Positions 32,639 through 44,411 of a stretch of 47,679 bases of DNA are shown piece after piece. The DNA comes from Lobosporangium transversale (lineage: Eukaryota; Mortierellomycota; Mortierellomycetes; Mortierellales; Mortierellaceae), in contig NW_019029074.1 of the NCBI RefSeq assembly GCF_002105155.1, positions 1 through 47,679 on the forward strand. Direction: 5' to 3'. The position numbers and the translations under genes were made by a program. The notes below the pieces were generated by a model. That model had not been told where the DNA came from, ran no database searches, and worked only from the letters and a program-made list of their open reading frames with translations. How positions within the stretch are numbered: the stretch's first letter is position 1; the number at the start of each line of letters is the position of its first letter.

Positions 32639-32796
32639 TGTCTTTAGGGAGAATGTAGAATCGCTTAAACCTTTTTTTATAATGGTGATTTTGAATTGAA
32701 TTGCATTGGCCAATAGGCGTTGACAAAAATATATAAAGTCCACTTTTTTGAGACTGGAATGACTGGAGGGGGTGTATGATAACAATAGTAGTAACT
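32639..32796 (-). repeat. Right copy of the inverted repeat
   Basis: Minus-strand partner of 23650-23815 (see that entry for shared blocks). Reading inward on the minus strand it has a tttatatattttt TATA-like core, cctattggccaatgc (CCAAT-like) and, about 100 bp further on, an ATG at 32595 opening a 33-codon frame. The outer end lies less than 100 bp from the prolidase stop codon. Confidence 0.8.
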
Positions 32797-32888
32797 ATGA
32801 GAACAATGAAATATCTTGTTGGGATTTCATTTTTATTTGACAAATTATTGTACATGGCGAAGTTATAGTCAAAGTAAAAGAGAGTCCC

Positions 32889-34388
32889 TTAAGCCATAAT
32901 AGCTTCAATCTCGGCAATCTCTTTGGGAACGGTAGTCAAATTGTCAATGCCGGTTTCAGTTATGACAACGCAATCTTCGATGCGAACACCGCCCACCTTG
33001 GCGAACCGGTCAACAACATCCCAGTTCATATACTTGGAAATTGAAGCATTGTTCTTGGCAGTGTTCAAAATGAACTCAACAAAGTAGACGCCAGGCTCGA
33101 CTGTGACGACAAAGCTGGGCTCGAGTGCACGGCGCATACGCAGGTACTGAAGGCCAGGGGCCTGGATGCGATCCACACCCTTAGGATAACCTCCAACGTC
33201 GTGAACATCCAATCCAATCATATGGCCGAGACCGTGAGGGAAGAAGACGCCGTCAATGTGTTGTTCAAGCATCTCCTCAACTGAAAATTCAGTCTTTAAG
33301 ACACCGGCCTTCTGAAGGCCCTCCACGGCGATCCTGCTAGCAAGTCTGTGCATATCCTCCCACTGAACTCCTGGCTTGAGGGCAGCAAGGACAGCCTTTT
33401 GCATCTGAAGAACAATTTCGTAAATGGTTTTGGCATCGCCAGTATACTTGCCATTCAAGGGGAAGGTACGAGTGATATCGGAAGCATAATAGCCTAGCTC
33501 AGCACCAGCGTCGACCAGGCATAACTGATTATGGTTACCATTGAATGAGGCAGAGTTGCGTCCGTAGTGGAGCGTGGCAGCATTAGCTCCGACACCAACA
33601 ATGGGTTCATAAGCCTGTGCGCGGGCACCGAAGCGAGCAGTCTCGTACCTGAACAGAGCATCAAGCTCAACCTCGGATTGGGCATTCTTAGCGGCCTTCA
33701 TGAGAGCAATATGGGCGTTTGAAGAGATGTGGTTGATTTTGCGCATAGCCTCGATCTCGAAGGATGATTTGTACATGCGAGCCGTGACAATGGCATCTTT
33801 AAGGACTTCATCATTGATTGTCAAGTTGACACCTTCAGGAGCATCTTCTTTGCGAAGGACATAAAGAGTTGATGCACCAGATTCATTGATGGCTGCTAAC
33901 AACTCTGTAGACCAGCGAATGCTATCTGCATCATACTTTGCGTGAAGTTCGGCTATAGTAGGGGGCATACCCATCCATACAATGTGATCATCAGGAAGCT
34001 TATAGGGCAAAAGCGTCATTTTCTGTGTCTTGATATCATAGACGACATGTCCATCATGCTCAGCAAGGCCAGTGAGGTAATAAAAATTGGACTCTTGTCT
34101 GAAAATGAGTTCCTATAAATAAAGATAATGAAGCGAACGGGTCAGATAGAAGTTAGTATTCCACTAATTCCCCTAAAAAGCAAAATCGCTGAAGGAAGTC
34201 CTTGCGGGACGAATGTTTATTTATTTTTTTTTTTTTTTATTTTATTTTTTTTTGTTTAAACGCACCACATCGGTGTCATGTCTCTCCTTGAGAACATCAC
34301 CCTTGAGATAGACGAGGCCCTCGGTAAGGCCGAGGTTTTTGGCAACCTTTGACCAATGGTGTCTGGCAGGGTATTTTGTGATGGACAT
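32889..34388 (-). CDS. PEPD: Xaa-Pro dipeptidase (prolidase), peptidase family M24B
   Basis: Two exons: 34388-34266 and 34112-32889 (1347 nt, 448 aa). It is a cytosolic metallo-dipeptidase that cleaves dipeptides with C-terminal proline. The N-terminal prolidase domain opens with MSITKYPARHH and contains FRQESNFYYLTG. The pita-bread catalytic domain shows all five metal ligands: the two Asp of VDAGAELGYYASDITRTFP, the His of HGLGHMIGLDVHD, the Glu of TVEPGVYF and the Glu of VRIEDCVVIT. The start at 34388 is chosen because the family usually starts M-S-x-x-KYPAK. The frame is open for 16 more codons upstream, but that part contains a sequence like a 3' splice site (tacttgcag), so a 5' leader intron is possible. 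The gene borders the right inverted repeat of the transposon island. Confidence 0.92.
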
Positions 34389-35654
34389 GCTTGGGTATCT
34401 ACTGCAAGTAAATACAGTAAACAGGTTATTATCCACAATAGAATGCGAATGTGCACTTGTTGACCAAGTATTATTTATAACATGTATATACCTTTTAGAA
34501 TTGAACGAAGAAAAGTGAGGTGAAATGAGGGAAATGAAAAGAAAGAAGAATCATTCCATCCCCACCCGTGGGAGACTACATTTTTATAGTACAAAAAAAA
34601 ACTTTCCGTCCCACCTGCATACCCCACGATCAACAAAAAAAAAAAAAAAAAAAAAAATCCGATCCAAATCTAGCCAAAATCATGTTCATTTCACTAAAAA
34701 GGCAGATCTTTTAATCTGGTGACTGGGCCATGATCTTTATTGTAATTGAATCAGTTTTCCTTCGCTCTCGCTCCAAATCAGTTTTGTTCCTGGTAATGTT
34801 TCTTAATTTTTTTTTTCTTTATAGAAAAAGGATCTCTCAATACATCTGACAACTTGGAACCATAGTATGAAGTGTCTGTATCCAATTTACTCTAAATAAA
34901 TGATGATATGTAGATATGCAGGGAGTCGGTACCCGGTTTTTGTTGGATCGTGTCTACAAGACTCTTATCCTTTCAGAGATCGATCAAAGTATCTTCCAGT
35001 TCGTCTACTTTTAGAGGTTATGCGCATAGCTTGTGTACAGCTTGCGAAGACAACATCAAAGCAAGTAAAATTGGATTCAGTGTCTCACAGATGTCTAGTG
35101 ATCCAAATTAATATTTTGTTTTCTGTTCTATTATACCAACTCAGCTCTACATAATGCACAAAGTCGTCAGAGACAATTTCGTGATAGCGTTCGGGTTCTT
35201 TGCTTGGACGGTACACTGGTGTCTAAGACAACTAAAAAGAACAGCTACGCAATGCGGAGATGCTATGAAAACATGGAGCCTGGTAGATTGTTTTGTAATA
35301 TTTATTTATATATTTGTACTACATATATTTATACATAAAAATATTTGTATATTTTAAACTATTTGATATACACATGGCAAATCTTCTACAACTTGGAATA
35401 TATTATTATATATAATATAACATATACATATTCTACATGTATATGAATGGGTGACAAACCTGTTGAAAAATTCTCCCTCCATGTTTAGACACAAGACGGT
35501 GTAAATGTATACATGTACCATAGTCGCAGTTTTAGTTTAATATTTCAAATCGAGGAATAAAATGTTCAGCCTAAAAAGTTTCCGGCTCCCCGAAACATAA
35601 AAAACTCAGGCGGAGGATCTTCAAGTGAACATGTATACATTCAAATAAAAAGAA

Positions 35655-35697
<43 letters not shown>

Positions 35698-35897
35698 AAC
35701 AAAAGCCATTGCTTTGCTACTCAGTGTTTGAGTGATATTCGGTAATATTTATTTCTTCTACAGAGTACATCAATGAATAGTTGAATGGAAATGGAGGTAC
35801 AATATATACAACGTATGCGCATTACAAATACGTGAGATGAATAATTAATAAATAATTTACAATTTTCTTTTTTAAAAATACAAAGTGCAATATTGGC
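34389..35897. other. AT-rich intergenic region with (AAAT)n microsatellite
   Basis: No supported gene in 1.5 kb. It contains an A run (34636-34657), T runs, a very AT-rich stretch (about 35290-35430), and an (aaat)n array at about 35655-35698. Open frames at 34900-35154 and 35154-35357 encode nothing I recognise and have no clear start context. Confidence 0.55.
35655..35698. repeat. (AAAT)n microsatellite
   Basis: About eleven uninterrupted copies of a tetranucleotide (aataaataaata...). Confidence 0.95.
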
Positions 35898-37067
35898 TTA
35901 AAGCGACTTCTTGATCTTCTTGAGTCCAAGACGTTGTGCAAGTGTCTTGCGTTGATGCTGTACAGGTTGATATTCACTATCGCTTAGGCTGATGGTCGTA
36001 ACTGGATCTGCCATCGACATCTTCTCACCAGCCTGCCGCTGATTGATTTGACGTTTGATAATGCGCCGAACAAGCTTTCTGCTATTGCTATTGTTGTTGC
36101 TGCTGCAACCGTGGCTTTGATTATTGTCTGCGGAGTGTGGATGGAACAGCGCAGCAAGCCGCGCGGATGTTGATCGAGAAGGCCTGTTTGATTCCCGATC
36201 ACTGCTGTCACTCGAAACACTGCGAATGCTGGACTGACAAGAGCTAGAGCGCGAAGATGAAGGGGACTCGAATATGATCGTTGGTGGCCCTACGTATGAT
36301 CGAGCCATATGTGGATATTGTGCTCTCTCTTCTCGTTGCATTTGCTTCAACAGAACAGTCGCCTCTACCTGTCTGTCAAGGCTTGAGAAATTGAATACAG
36401 TCGAAAGGCCTGTAGGTGATTCGGAGAGCGGTACAAAGGCGTCAAAGCAGTTGATCCCAACAGTCGAGATTGGAGTGACGCCTTGTTGAGCAGCTGTACC
36501 GAGCACCATCACCTGTTCATCGAAGGTGACTTTTTTGCTGCCGTTAGAGCTGGATCTTGAAGGCGACCCGAAGCCGGGATTTTGATGAAACTGCTGTTGC
36601 ACAGTTGATGCTGATGGTATTGGTTGTGATTTTGGTTGCTGTCTTTTTGGGACTAGATTAGGATAAAGACGTTCGTCCAAGACATCCAGATTGATGGTCA
36701 TGGTCAGAAAGACTGCACCGAGCAGGAAGCTGTCCCAATGCATGATCATAGGTCCCAGTGTTTGGATCCAGACCAAGCCTTGCACTAAGGCTATCCAAGC
36801 AAGAGACTGTACAGCAGTCCAAATAGCTGAAAGAAGATACATGCTGACAGTCTTTGAAGCTGCACTAGAACTCTGAAGAAGCGCAACTATCAAAGGGTGA
36901 TCCTCAACAGTAAAGCAGGTTCCCCCGAGTTGAAACGAGCGAGAAGATTGTGAATATGATTCTGGCGAGAATTGGGTTGGCGATTGAACTATTTTAGTGG
37001 AACATGGTGATGATGATGTAAGCGATTTAGGGTCATAAAAGACTTGTGTTGAATGTTGGATTGACAT
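35898..37067 (-). CDS. Membrane protein of unknown function with PP1-docking-like motif
   Basis: Intronless frame of 389 aa with a good ATG at 37067 preceded by a purine-rich leader. Residues 1-60 are Ser-rich. Residues about 75-135 are strongly hydrophobic and form two or three membrane-spanning segments (MYLLSAIWTAVQSLAWIALVQ and the stretch around FLLGAVFLTMTI). After them comes KRQQPK and a Ser/Gln-rich region. GSKKVTFDEQVMVLG (about residues 180-195) contains KVTF, which fits the RVxF consensus used by partners of protein phosphatase 1. The rest is Ser/Arg-rich and ends in a basic tail (KKIKKSL). I do not recognise the family. The membrane and PP1 statements are pattern-based inference. 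Confidence 0.7.
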   Translation of the reverse strand: MSIQHSTQVFYDPKSLTSSSPCSTKIVQSPTQFSPESYSQSSRSFQLGGTCFTVEDHPLIVALLQSSSAASKTVSMYLLSAIWTAVQSLAWIALVQGLVWIQTLGPMIMHWDSFLLGAVFLTMTINLDVLDERLYPNLVPKRQQPKSQPIPSASTVQQQFHQNPGFGSPSRSSSNGSKKVTFDEQVMVLGTAAQQGVTPISTVGINCFDAFVPLSESPTGLSTVFNFSSLDRQVEATVLLKQMQREERAQYPHMARSYVGPPTIIFESPSSSRSSSCQSSIRSVSSDSSDRESNRPSRSTSARLAALFHPHSADNNQSHGCSSNNNSNSRKLVRRIIKRQINQRQAGEKMSMADPVTTISLSDSEYQPVQHQRKTLAQRLGLKKIKKSL

Positions 37068-38005
37068 AGTGCATAGATATTATTGAAGGCGATTACTACG
37101 CCGAGGTGTGATTAAAGAAAGAAAAAGAGAAAAGAAGATAAAGAAGAAGAAAAAAAAAAAAGGCTCGGCTTTATATGTGTGGTGGCAAAATGTGAGAATG
37201 TGATTTGACTGAGTCAATGGGCTGAAGGTCGAATTTGATTTTTGTGTGACGAATAGGCAATGCCAAGGAAAGCAGAAATAGAAGGTATCGATCGAATGTA
37301 TATGAAAGGCTGAGCAGACAAAGAGAGAGCGTGGTGGAGTTGCAAAGTCGAAGAAAGAAGAAAAGGTGGACAATAAAGAATGCATTAAGGAGAGGAGAGA
37401 ATGGAGAAAGAAAGAAAGAGAGGAATGGGTATTTATTTGATCATATCAAAATCATGATTTATTGTCCCTTTCAGAGATCGAAAGAACAATTTGTCATTCA
37501 CTCACACTCGTCCGACGCAATTGCGATTTTGTCAGCAATCATACATAATTGGAAATAAATATCTTCACAATTGCAGTCATGTCATTCTTGCTCTGACTGC
37601 TGACTGCTGAGACTTTTTAAAAATGCGATGAACCTTAATTTAAAGACTAATGTATCTATGATGCAAACTTATCAAAATGGCTTTTGCTTGTGCATCATGT
37701 TGTTCTCTAATGCATGTAGCATTGATACATGTATTGTCCCAACAAAGATTCTAATCACTTTACTTGACCCTCCCATGTGCGTTTTATTAAGTGCCAAGTT
37801 CCGTGCGTCCGGTTGCTCATGACATCAGGAACACATATTTACTCATATGTCTTTCTTGGCTTTCCCCTCCCAACCCTTTATTTTTAATCTCTGATTATTC
37901 CACTTTTTTTTTTTTTGTTTTGTCTTTATTACCATTATTCATGTATTTAAGCGTTGAACCCCCCACATCCCCATAGTTTCCTCTACTCTGCCAAGTAACT
38001 TGCCA
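37068..38005. other. Intergenic region without recognised genes
   Basis: About 940 bp. The first 300 bp are purine-rich on the plus strand (gaaagaaagaga types) and probably serve as leader and promoter of the upstream minus-strand gene. A T run sits at about 37903-37916. No gene is supported. Confidence 0.5.
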
Positions 38006-38430
38006 TCACTCATGATGACTCTCGATAATACCACCCACCTTGAGAATATGCTTCCCAATTGTGTCACAAGCAAGATCTGCTGTCTCTTAAAGATCAGAGG
38101 ATCATACGCAAACTGCTCCTTCATGTCATTTGTACCCTTGTATAAACAATCAACACCTAGTCGACAATTGTTTTCTGTCACTTGCCGTGACAACTTCGGC
38201 TAGCGTCTCAATAGGCGGTAAACCAGAGTTCCCAGCAAGGGCAAGTGGAATAGCCTCTAATGCCTCTGCAAATGCATGCATGGCATACTGGTATATGCTC
38301 GATACCTCATCTGCTGCCTTAGACACAGCCAGTGAACGAGTAATCTCTGCAGCATCTCGTGTCCAGTCAACCAAGAATAGTAAAGAAATTAATGCTTTCA
38401 CTTCAATAATGGTTACTCGAACTTTATCGA
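38006..38430 (-). pseudogene. CCT5: Truncated, frameshifted copy of chaperonin subunit CCT5 (TCP-1 epsilon)
   Basis: Minus-strand fragments match the last part of CCT epsilon: [51 protein letters not shown], then after a frame change near 38185 [24 protein letters not shown] and [11 protein letters not shown], and after a second frame change near 38065 [11 protein letters not shown] ending at a TGA at 38008-38006. The GTNDMK motif near the C-terminus is diagnostic for CCT5. The N-terminal and apical domains (about the first 380 residues) are absent; the region before AAEI has also lost conserved residues (usual RVVYGGGAAEI). I infer that a functional copy exists elsewhere, because CCT5 is essential. 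Confidence 0.8.
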
Positions 38431-38782
38431 TGTGGACGACATTCTGATTTCAGTCGTTTCGATTGGTAAATACCTCGGTTTTCTTTACAAAATAATACAA
38501 TATTAATAATATTAATAATAATAGAGATTCTCCCTTGATTTCAATGTTATCGAGACTTCTATTGGAAAAGCCTTACTCTTAAATTTTGATTTTTTTCTGT
38601 AGCTATACGACAGAGCTGCGAATAATATTTTTACTTTAGCTAAAGTTACCTTGTCGTACATAGCTAATCAAGAATGGAATGCAGCAAGAGTATAGAAATG
38701 GTCTACATTTATTATCTCAGGGGCCTCAATCGCGGTAAAAAAAAAGGCACGGATATGACGCATCTCCAGAACATAAAGTAAA
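38431..38782. other. Spacer between CCT5 fragment and RAD50
   Basis: About 350 bp, AT-rich, with an (aat)n stretch at about 38499-38522. No gene seen; it probably contains the RAD50 3' region. Confidence 0.5.
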
Positions 38783-41700
38783 TTAAACATCTGTTACATC
38801 CAGTCTACTAATTGTGCTATATTGTCTGTATTGTACGATAGTTATAATGAAAAAGCATGTTTCGCGAGTTAAAAAAGAAACCGACTTCGAAACATTATCA
38901 CTGCACAGAAAATATATTAATACGTACTCTGCATTCTTATGGACTCGGTAGTAGTAATCAACATAGTCTGACAAATTAAGCATCTTCAAAAACTGCTCGT
39001 CATGTGTGATGACAATCAGTTGGAAGTTAGTTTGTTGTCGATGTCTATCAATGATCCTAAAAGAATATCAAGTATGTATGTATAAAATAATCAGTATTTG
39101 TTCTGGAAATAAAACTACTACATCCATAGGCAGAGCCCACAAACTTGAGGAACAGGGATGAACCTACATTCGAAGGCTTTGCGCCAGCTGGACAACGTTG
39201 GCTTCATCCAAGTTGGTTGTGGGTTCGTCAAGTGCCAGAATGCCGCAGTTTAGCGAGAATGACTCCGCAAGTGCTAACCGGATGATAATGGATGCGAGCA
39301 CTTTCTGACCAGCACTACAGCGACCACGCATGTCAAGGGCCCGACCTCTTTGAATCATTACCACCCTGTAATTGTACGACTGGTTGGCTCTAAGTCCCTC
39401 TTGATCAGATCGAATTTCTATCGTATCAATGTCTAAAAAAAATAGGTAGGATATTTGATAGTGTTAGACCTCGCCCATGGCGTACCCCAACCATTCATTT
39501 ACGACGTGTCGATATGATCATCAACTGACCCGTGCCACGATATGTGTTGGTCCATAACTCTTTGATAGTTTTGTTAATTTCCTCCATTTTCATGGAGTGA
39601 TATTCAACAATCGCGCTCTGGAGAGCCTTGGCATACTTCTCCAGATCCTGCAAAGCTAGTTCTGTTGTCTAGATGTGAAATGCATTATGTAATATATAAA
39701 TCACAATATATATTGTCAAATAGGCTTCGACTTTGCAGCTTCATCAGTGGCAAAAAATCTGAACTATAGCAAACAAACCATACCTTGTAGCTAATCAGGC
39801 TGTCGTGATACTTTTGGACCACATCTCTATATTCCCCGCTGAGTTCCGCTTCGTATGATTTTTTCTGATCCTGCAGTTGTCGTAGCTCACCTATCAAGCC
39901 AGCTCTCTCAGATGTGAGATCTGACTGCCTTTGGCTTAATCGATGCAACTGTCGGGAATACGTTGCTTGCGCCTCACGATCCTTTTTTCGATCAACTTCT
40001 GCAATCTTCTCCTCAAGCTCTTTCACTTTAGCTCTGTATCGCCTGTAACGCAGATTGTCATCAACGCTGCGCTGGATATTCTTGACATCTGCTAACTGCC
40101 CTTGCAACTCCTGCATTTGTTTTTCTACCGCGTGGAGCTGATCATTTTGCTGTTGGATTTCCTCAAGGTAATTGTCTGTGGCAGCTTCCAGTTTAGAAAG
40201 CTGAGTCATAGTAGCTTTTGTATCTACACTATAAATGCACAGGTCGTGGGTTAAGGGTGCTGTACATCACTTAGCCTGGGCCAGGGCTCTATCGTCCATA
40301 ATTTGGGATCAACTTACCGCTCGATGTCCTTATTATACATTTGAACTCTTCCTAGCTCCTTTTGCAGCTCCGAGACAGTTTGTTGTATACTCACTTCTTT
40401 ATCATGGCCTTCTTCTGTTATTTGCCGCAACAGGTCGTTTAGCCTGTTAAGTTCTGGTTGTACAACTTGGTTTTCAGTGTCATGCTGCTCAAGTTCTGTC
40501 TTCAAAGCCTGAATAGCTGTCTCGGTTTCCTTGATCTGCCTGTTGATTTGCTCGAAGCGTTCGCGGTGATTCAAAAGTTGGCCATGTTTCTCGTGCAAGG
40601 ACTGGATGATCTTCTCTTTCTTCTGTATTTGGACTGCCAATTGAGAAATCTTCTGCTGTAGATCGTTTAAGTCATGGCGCGCACTCTGAACCTTCTGCTT
40701 GATAAGGCTATGCTCCGCTTGAAGTTCTTCAGAAGAATGCGTCGATCCTGCAATTAAGAGTTCTGTTTCAAGGCCTCCAATAAGTGATGCGTCCTTTTCA
40801 TTTTCTTTACATAGCTCCGTTACCTCTTTCGCAATAGAGATGAGCCGACGCGCCCCTTCCAATTCAACACCCGCTGTTGCTGCGTTTATATTGGCCTGCA
40901 TAGCACACGTGGATGCTCGTTAGTATCTTTGCGCTTAATCAACTCCTTCTTTCTCTCGCGTCTTTTTGTCTACATGGCCTTACCGCTTCCAATATCTTTT
41001 CAGCAGCTGCTTTCTTCTCTTCAAGCTCGCCAAGCTGTGCATTAAGGGCTGGTATATCGGCTGTTCTCAAACGTTCTGCAGTATCCCACACTGATTTTAA
41101 AGAGCGTAGCGTAGCTAAACTTGCTTCCGTAGCAACCAACTCCTGCTCATCATCGTTTTCTGCTTTTTCCATCAATCTACGGAGCTGAAGCGAAAAAAAG
41201 AAGATAAAATTAGAATGACACGGACACTGATCAACGTTTATTTCTTAGCATGAAGCTCTTTTCTCTCATTCCACAGATAAAGCTTACCTTGGCCGTGAAC
41301 TGTGTTTCCAATGCCTGATCGAATCCACGGGAGCAAAGAGGACATGCATGTTTTTTCTCTGCCATTATCACAAAACGTCCATACATGGTGCTCATCGTTT
41401 TTATATCTTGCACATGTCTGGGAGGCATTAAAGCAAATAGAGCAAAATCAATATTACCATTATTATTATTTTAACCCCCCCCCCGAAATCTCAAGATTTA
41501 CTTACTCACGCAATTCGACAACTGCCTCTTCCTTAGATGACAGAAGTTCCGGAAGGGATTCAGAGCCGCATTTTTCGGCAATCTGGGTTTCACAGTCTAT
41601 ATGACAAACCCATTTTGGCCCGAAGAATGGAGTCAAAACGAAAAATCGTATAGTGTATTCAAAAATAAAAATAAAAAAAAGGCTGCTGCAAAGGTTACCT

Positions 41701-44296
41701 TGAAGCGTTTTTGTGTCTTTTTGCAGTTGTGATCTGATGTTCTCAATCCGAATATCATACGCAGAACTCTCACGCCTACACTTTTCCAAGGCATCCCTGG
41801 CTGCTTGAGAGGCTGAATCCTTCTCTTTTAAAATGGGTGTTAGAATTGTCTCAAGACTTTCAGGTGCAGGGGTTTGCTTTAAGACCTTCAAAAGTTCACT
41901 TGAATTCTCTTTCAATCTGTTTACGCTCGAAGAAATTAGAAAGTAAATTTAAATTTAACGTCTTTAGCACTTAGCTTCTATCGCAGTAAAGGCAAAGCGT
42001 CGCTTACATGGATTGTATTTGCTCAACACGCTGGTTATACTTGGTTTTGAGTAATGTCAGTCTTGCCTGGGCGCCTGCATTCTTTATCTGCACGGCACTC
42101 ATGTCACTGATCCTTGATAAATCATTCTCGAATGCCTCAACGTCTGCCATTTTAGATCTTTTTTGAGACTCCAGTGACTGCAGTCCGGGCTCAGTAGATA
42201 CCAATATTGTCAGCTCAGCCTCCTAATGTTTGAAGCGGCCCGTAAAAGCGGTTTTTAGGGACGATCGCCCATAGATCGTATTTTGAACAATGAAACATAC
42301 TTATGGAGCTATTGGGGTAAACGACAAGTCACAAGTCGCGAAGAGTATAGCGTAAAAAGACGTACCTGCTCCGATATCAGCTTCTTGTTAGCTTCGATAT
42401 CAACTTCAGTAGAGCTGTATTTCGACAGCTCCATGTTCTGCATTTGTAACTTGCTTTGTGCTGTTGATAATGCTGCCTGAGTCTTTGACCGTAACGAAGA
42501 TGACATGTCAATCCTAGCCTTCTTGTCTGCGATTTGCGACCGTATCTCTTGTTCCTTAGCTCTATTCTCGCTTTTGATCCGCTCCATAGCTGCTATCTTT
42601 TGTTGTATATCAAAGTCTAATTTGGTGACAAACCTTGATATGTCGGAACTCAAAAAGGGCATGGATTCAAACCCCTTGTACAAGTAAAGATCAGCCAACT
42701 CTTTGACCAAGCAGTCTCTTTCCGCTTGTTTCTTTTTGTTTGAGTCCAGTTGAGCTTTAAGCTGCCCAATAATTTGCTGATTGTTATTCACTGATGTCTG
42801 CAGGTTTGCAATGTGACTTGAAGCCTGCTGCCTTGCTCTTTCGTGCTTTGCCTTTTCTTGATCAGCAGTCTTGAGATTAAGATCGTATTTATACAGCATT
42901 TCCTGCAACTCAGAATCAGATTCTGTATAGAGAGTAAAAGTTCCCTCTAATTCCTGAATATTTGCCAAAACTGCCCGACGCTCGTGAGATAGAGTGCTTA
43001 GAGTCGCTTCGACCGACTGAAGCTCCTTTGTTTTTTCCATAAGTCGACTGACATCGTCTGCGCATTTGTCAATTTCAAGTTCAAGCTGTTCAATCCTCTG
43101 CTGTGCTTTCTCAGTATTTTCAATATTCTTCGAGAGCGCTTCTCGAATCTACCATGTACGATATCTATTTCAAGTTAGTTACTTAACAGAACCATATTTC
43201 AAAAGGCGTTCATCAAGCTTATATATTTCTTAAGCATATGCTTCTTGCCTTTTCGGCTTTTTCCTTATTTCTGCGAATGAACTCAAGACTAGTATGCATA
43301 ACCTTAAGATCCTGCGCCTTTTCCTTCCTGATGCCTTTAATTGAGTCCAATACATTGGTGTACCTTAATGTAGACATAAAAGACAGCAGACGTAACACGC
43401 GTTAACGCTATTTGCACGTGTAGACTATTCCTCTTTATATATATGTGTGTATATTATAAAGAAGAAGAGAGTGAGGACCACTTACTTTGTTGAAGCAAAG
43501 ATGTCGTCAAATTTCTTTTTTAGTACACTCGGTTCAGAGAGAGGCCAGTTAGACTCTTCTTGATGGCAGAAAATCACATTATCCAGGATAGCGCGCGAGA
43601 CTCCCAGATGGTTTGGAACATCAGCATCTAACTCTGCGCATTTAGCGCTAATTGTGACAAGCTCTCCTGTCTGCGGATCTACTGCAGCTAACACATTTTC
43701 GAGTGTCTTTTGCGTATAGGCAGTCTTCTTTACAGTGACAGACAAAGAGCGAACAATGCTCATGGTCTGGTTGTTGACGTTCTTGAAACGAAGACGAACC
43801 TGTGCCTTAATACTTGGGCTATCAGACATCTGTGGTAAAATAAAAATAAAAATAAAAGTCCAAGAAACAAGAGCCTTAAGCACCTCGGATCCCTACTGCC
43901 CACAAATCTCTGTTTATTCATAAAAAGAGAAAGGAGTGCTATGCGGCCTCATACCTTTGGATCATTAACAAAGGCACCTCCTTTACTACCTGGAGGCATG
44001 TCTCCAGTGGTAGCATACTTCAAGCATTCAATAACTGTGGTTTTCCCGGAGCCATTGTGCCCTGTGATTAGGGTCAGAGGCGAAAAGAACGTGATGGTTG
44101 CCGCCTCTCCTGAATCCGATTCAAAAGAACGTATTCCACGTATCAACAACTATAAATCGCAGATATGACGGTTAAAATAAGATAACTTTTTTTTAAAAAA
44201 ATGCCTAGATATAAACAAAGCTACTTCTTAAAGACTTTATATAGGATAGCTAGATTTCGCAAGGTCCAGTCTGCGCACCTTTTCTATCGAAGACAT
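38783..44296 (-). CDS. RAD50: DNA double-strand break repair ATPase RAD50
   Basis: Sixteen exons: 44296-44279, 44149-43955, 43829-43486, 43363-43249, 43148-42366, 42222-42008, 41916-41699, 41596-41506, 41417-41288, 41184-40984, 40895-40318, 40228-39784, 39668-39530, 39432-39168, 39056-38928 and 38825-38783. Together 3909 nt, 1302 aa, the normal RAD50 length. Domains: N-terminal ABC half with Walker [11 protein letters not shown]-loop region [16 protein letters not shown], long coiled coil, zinc hook CPLC near residues 685-688, second coiled coil, and the C-terminal half with signature [20 protein letters not shown], Walker [13 protein letters not shown] and the His switch [11 protein letters not shown]50 works with MRE11 and NBS1/XRS2 in break sensing, end resection and telomere upkeep. 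Exon 1 encodes only MSSIEK. Intron 4 has a GC donor (43248-43149). The last 43-nt exon ([13 protein letters not shown]) was placed by frame and family ending. Confidence 0.95.
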
Positions 44297-44411
44297 ATTT
44301 CGTGGTGTTTCGTGTTTACTTCATGTAATTCATTTGCAAAATGAAATGGAGAAAAAAAAAAAGAGGCTAATGGTGGCAAATGGCAGCACGTGACAATCTT
44401 TGGCGATTTTA

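Larger units (their letters stand above)
23650..32796. mobile_element. Transposon island bracketed by inverted repeats
   Basis: About 9 kb between DPH7 and prolidase, enclosed by the inverted repeats at 23650-23815 and 32639-32796. The contents are decayed pogo-type and Harbinger-type transposases, an undefined spliced gene and a tandem duplication. It may be one large composite element or several nested insertions that happen to share an end sequence. No target-site duplication could be recognised, so the true ends are open. Confidence 0.5.

Noticed and set aside
23650..32796. Polinton/Maverick element
   Set aside because: The size and terminal inverted repeats raised the idea, but no DNA polymerase B, packaging ATPase, protease or capsid sequence is visible.
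34900..35357. Two plus-strand frames of 84 and 67 aa
   Set aside because: AT-rich DNA, no recognisable domain, no splice continuity between them.
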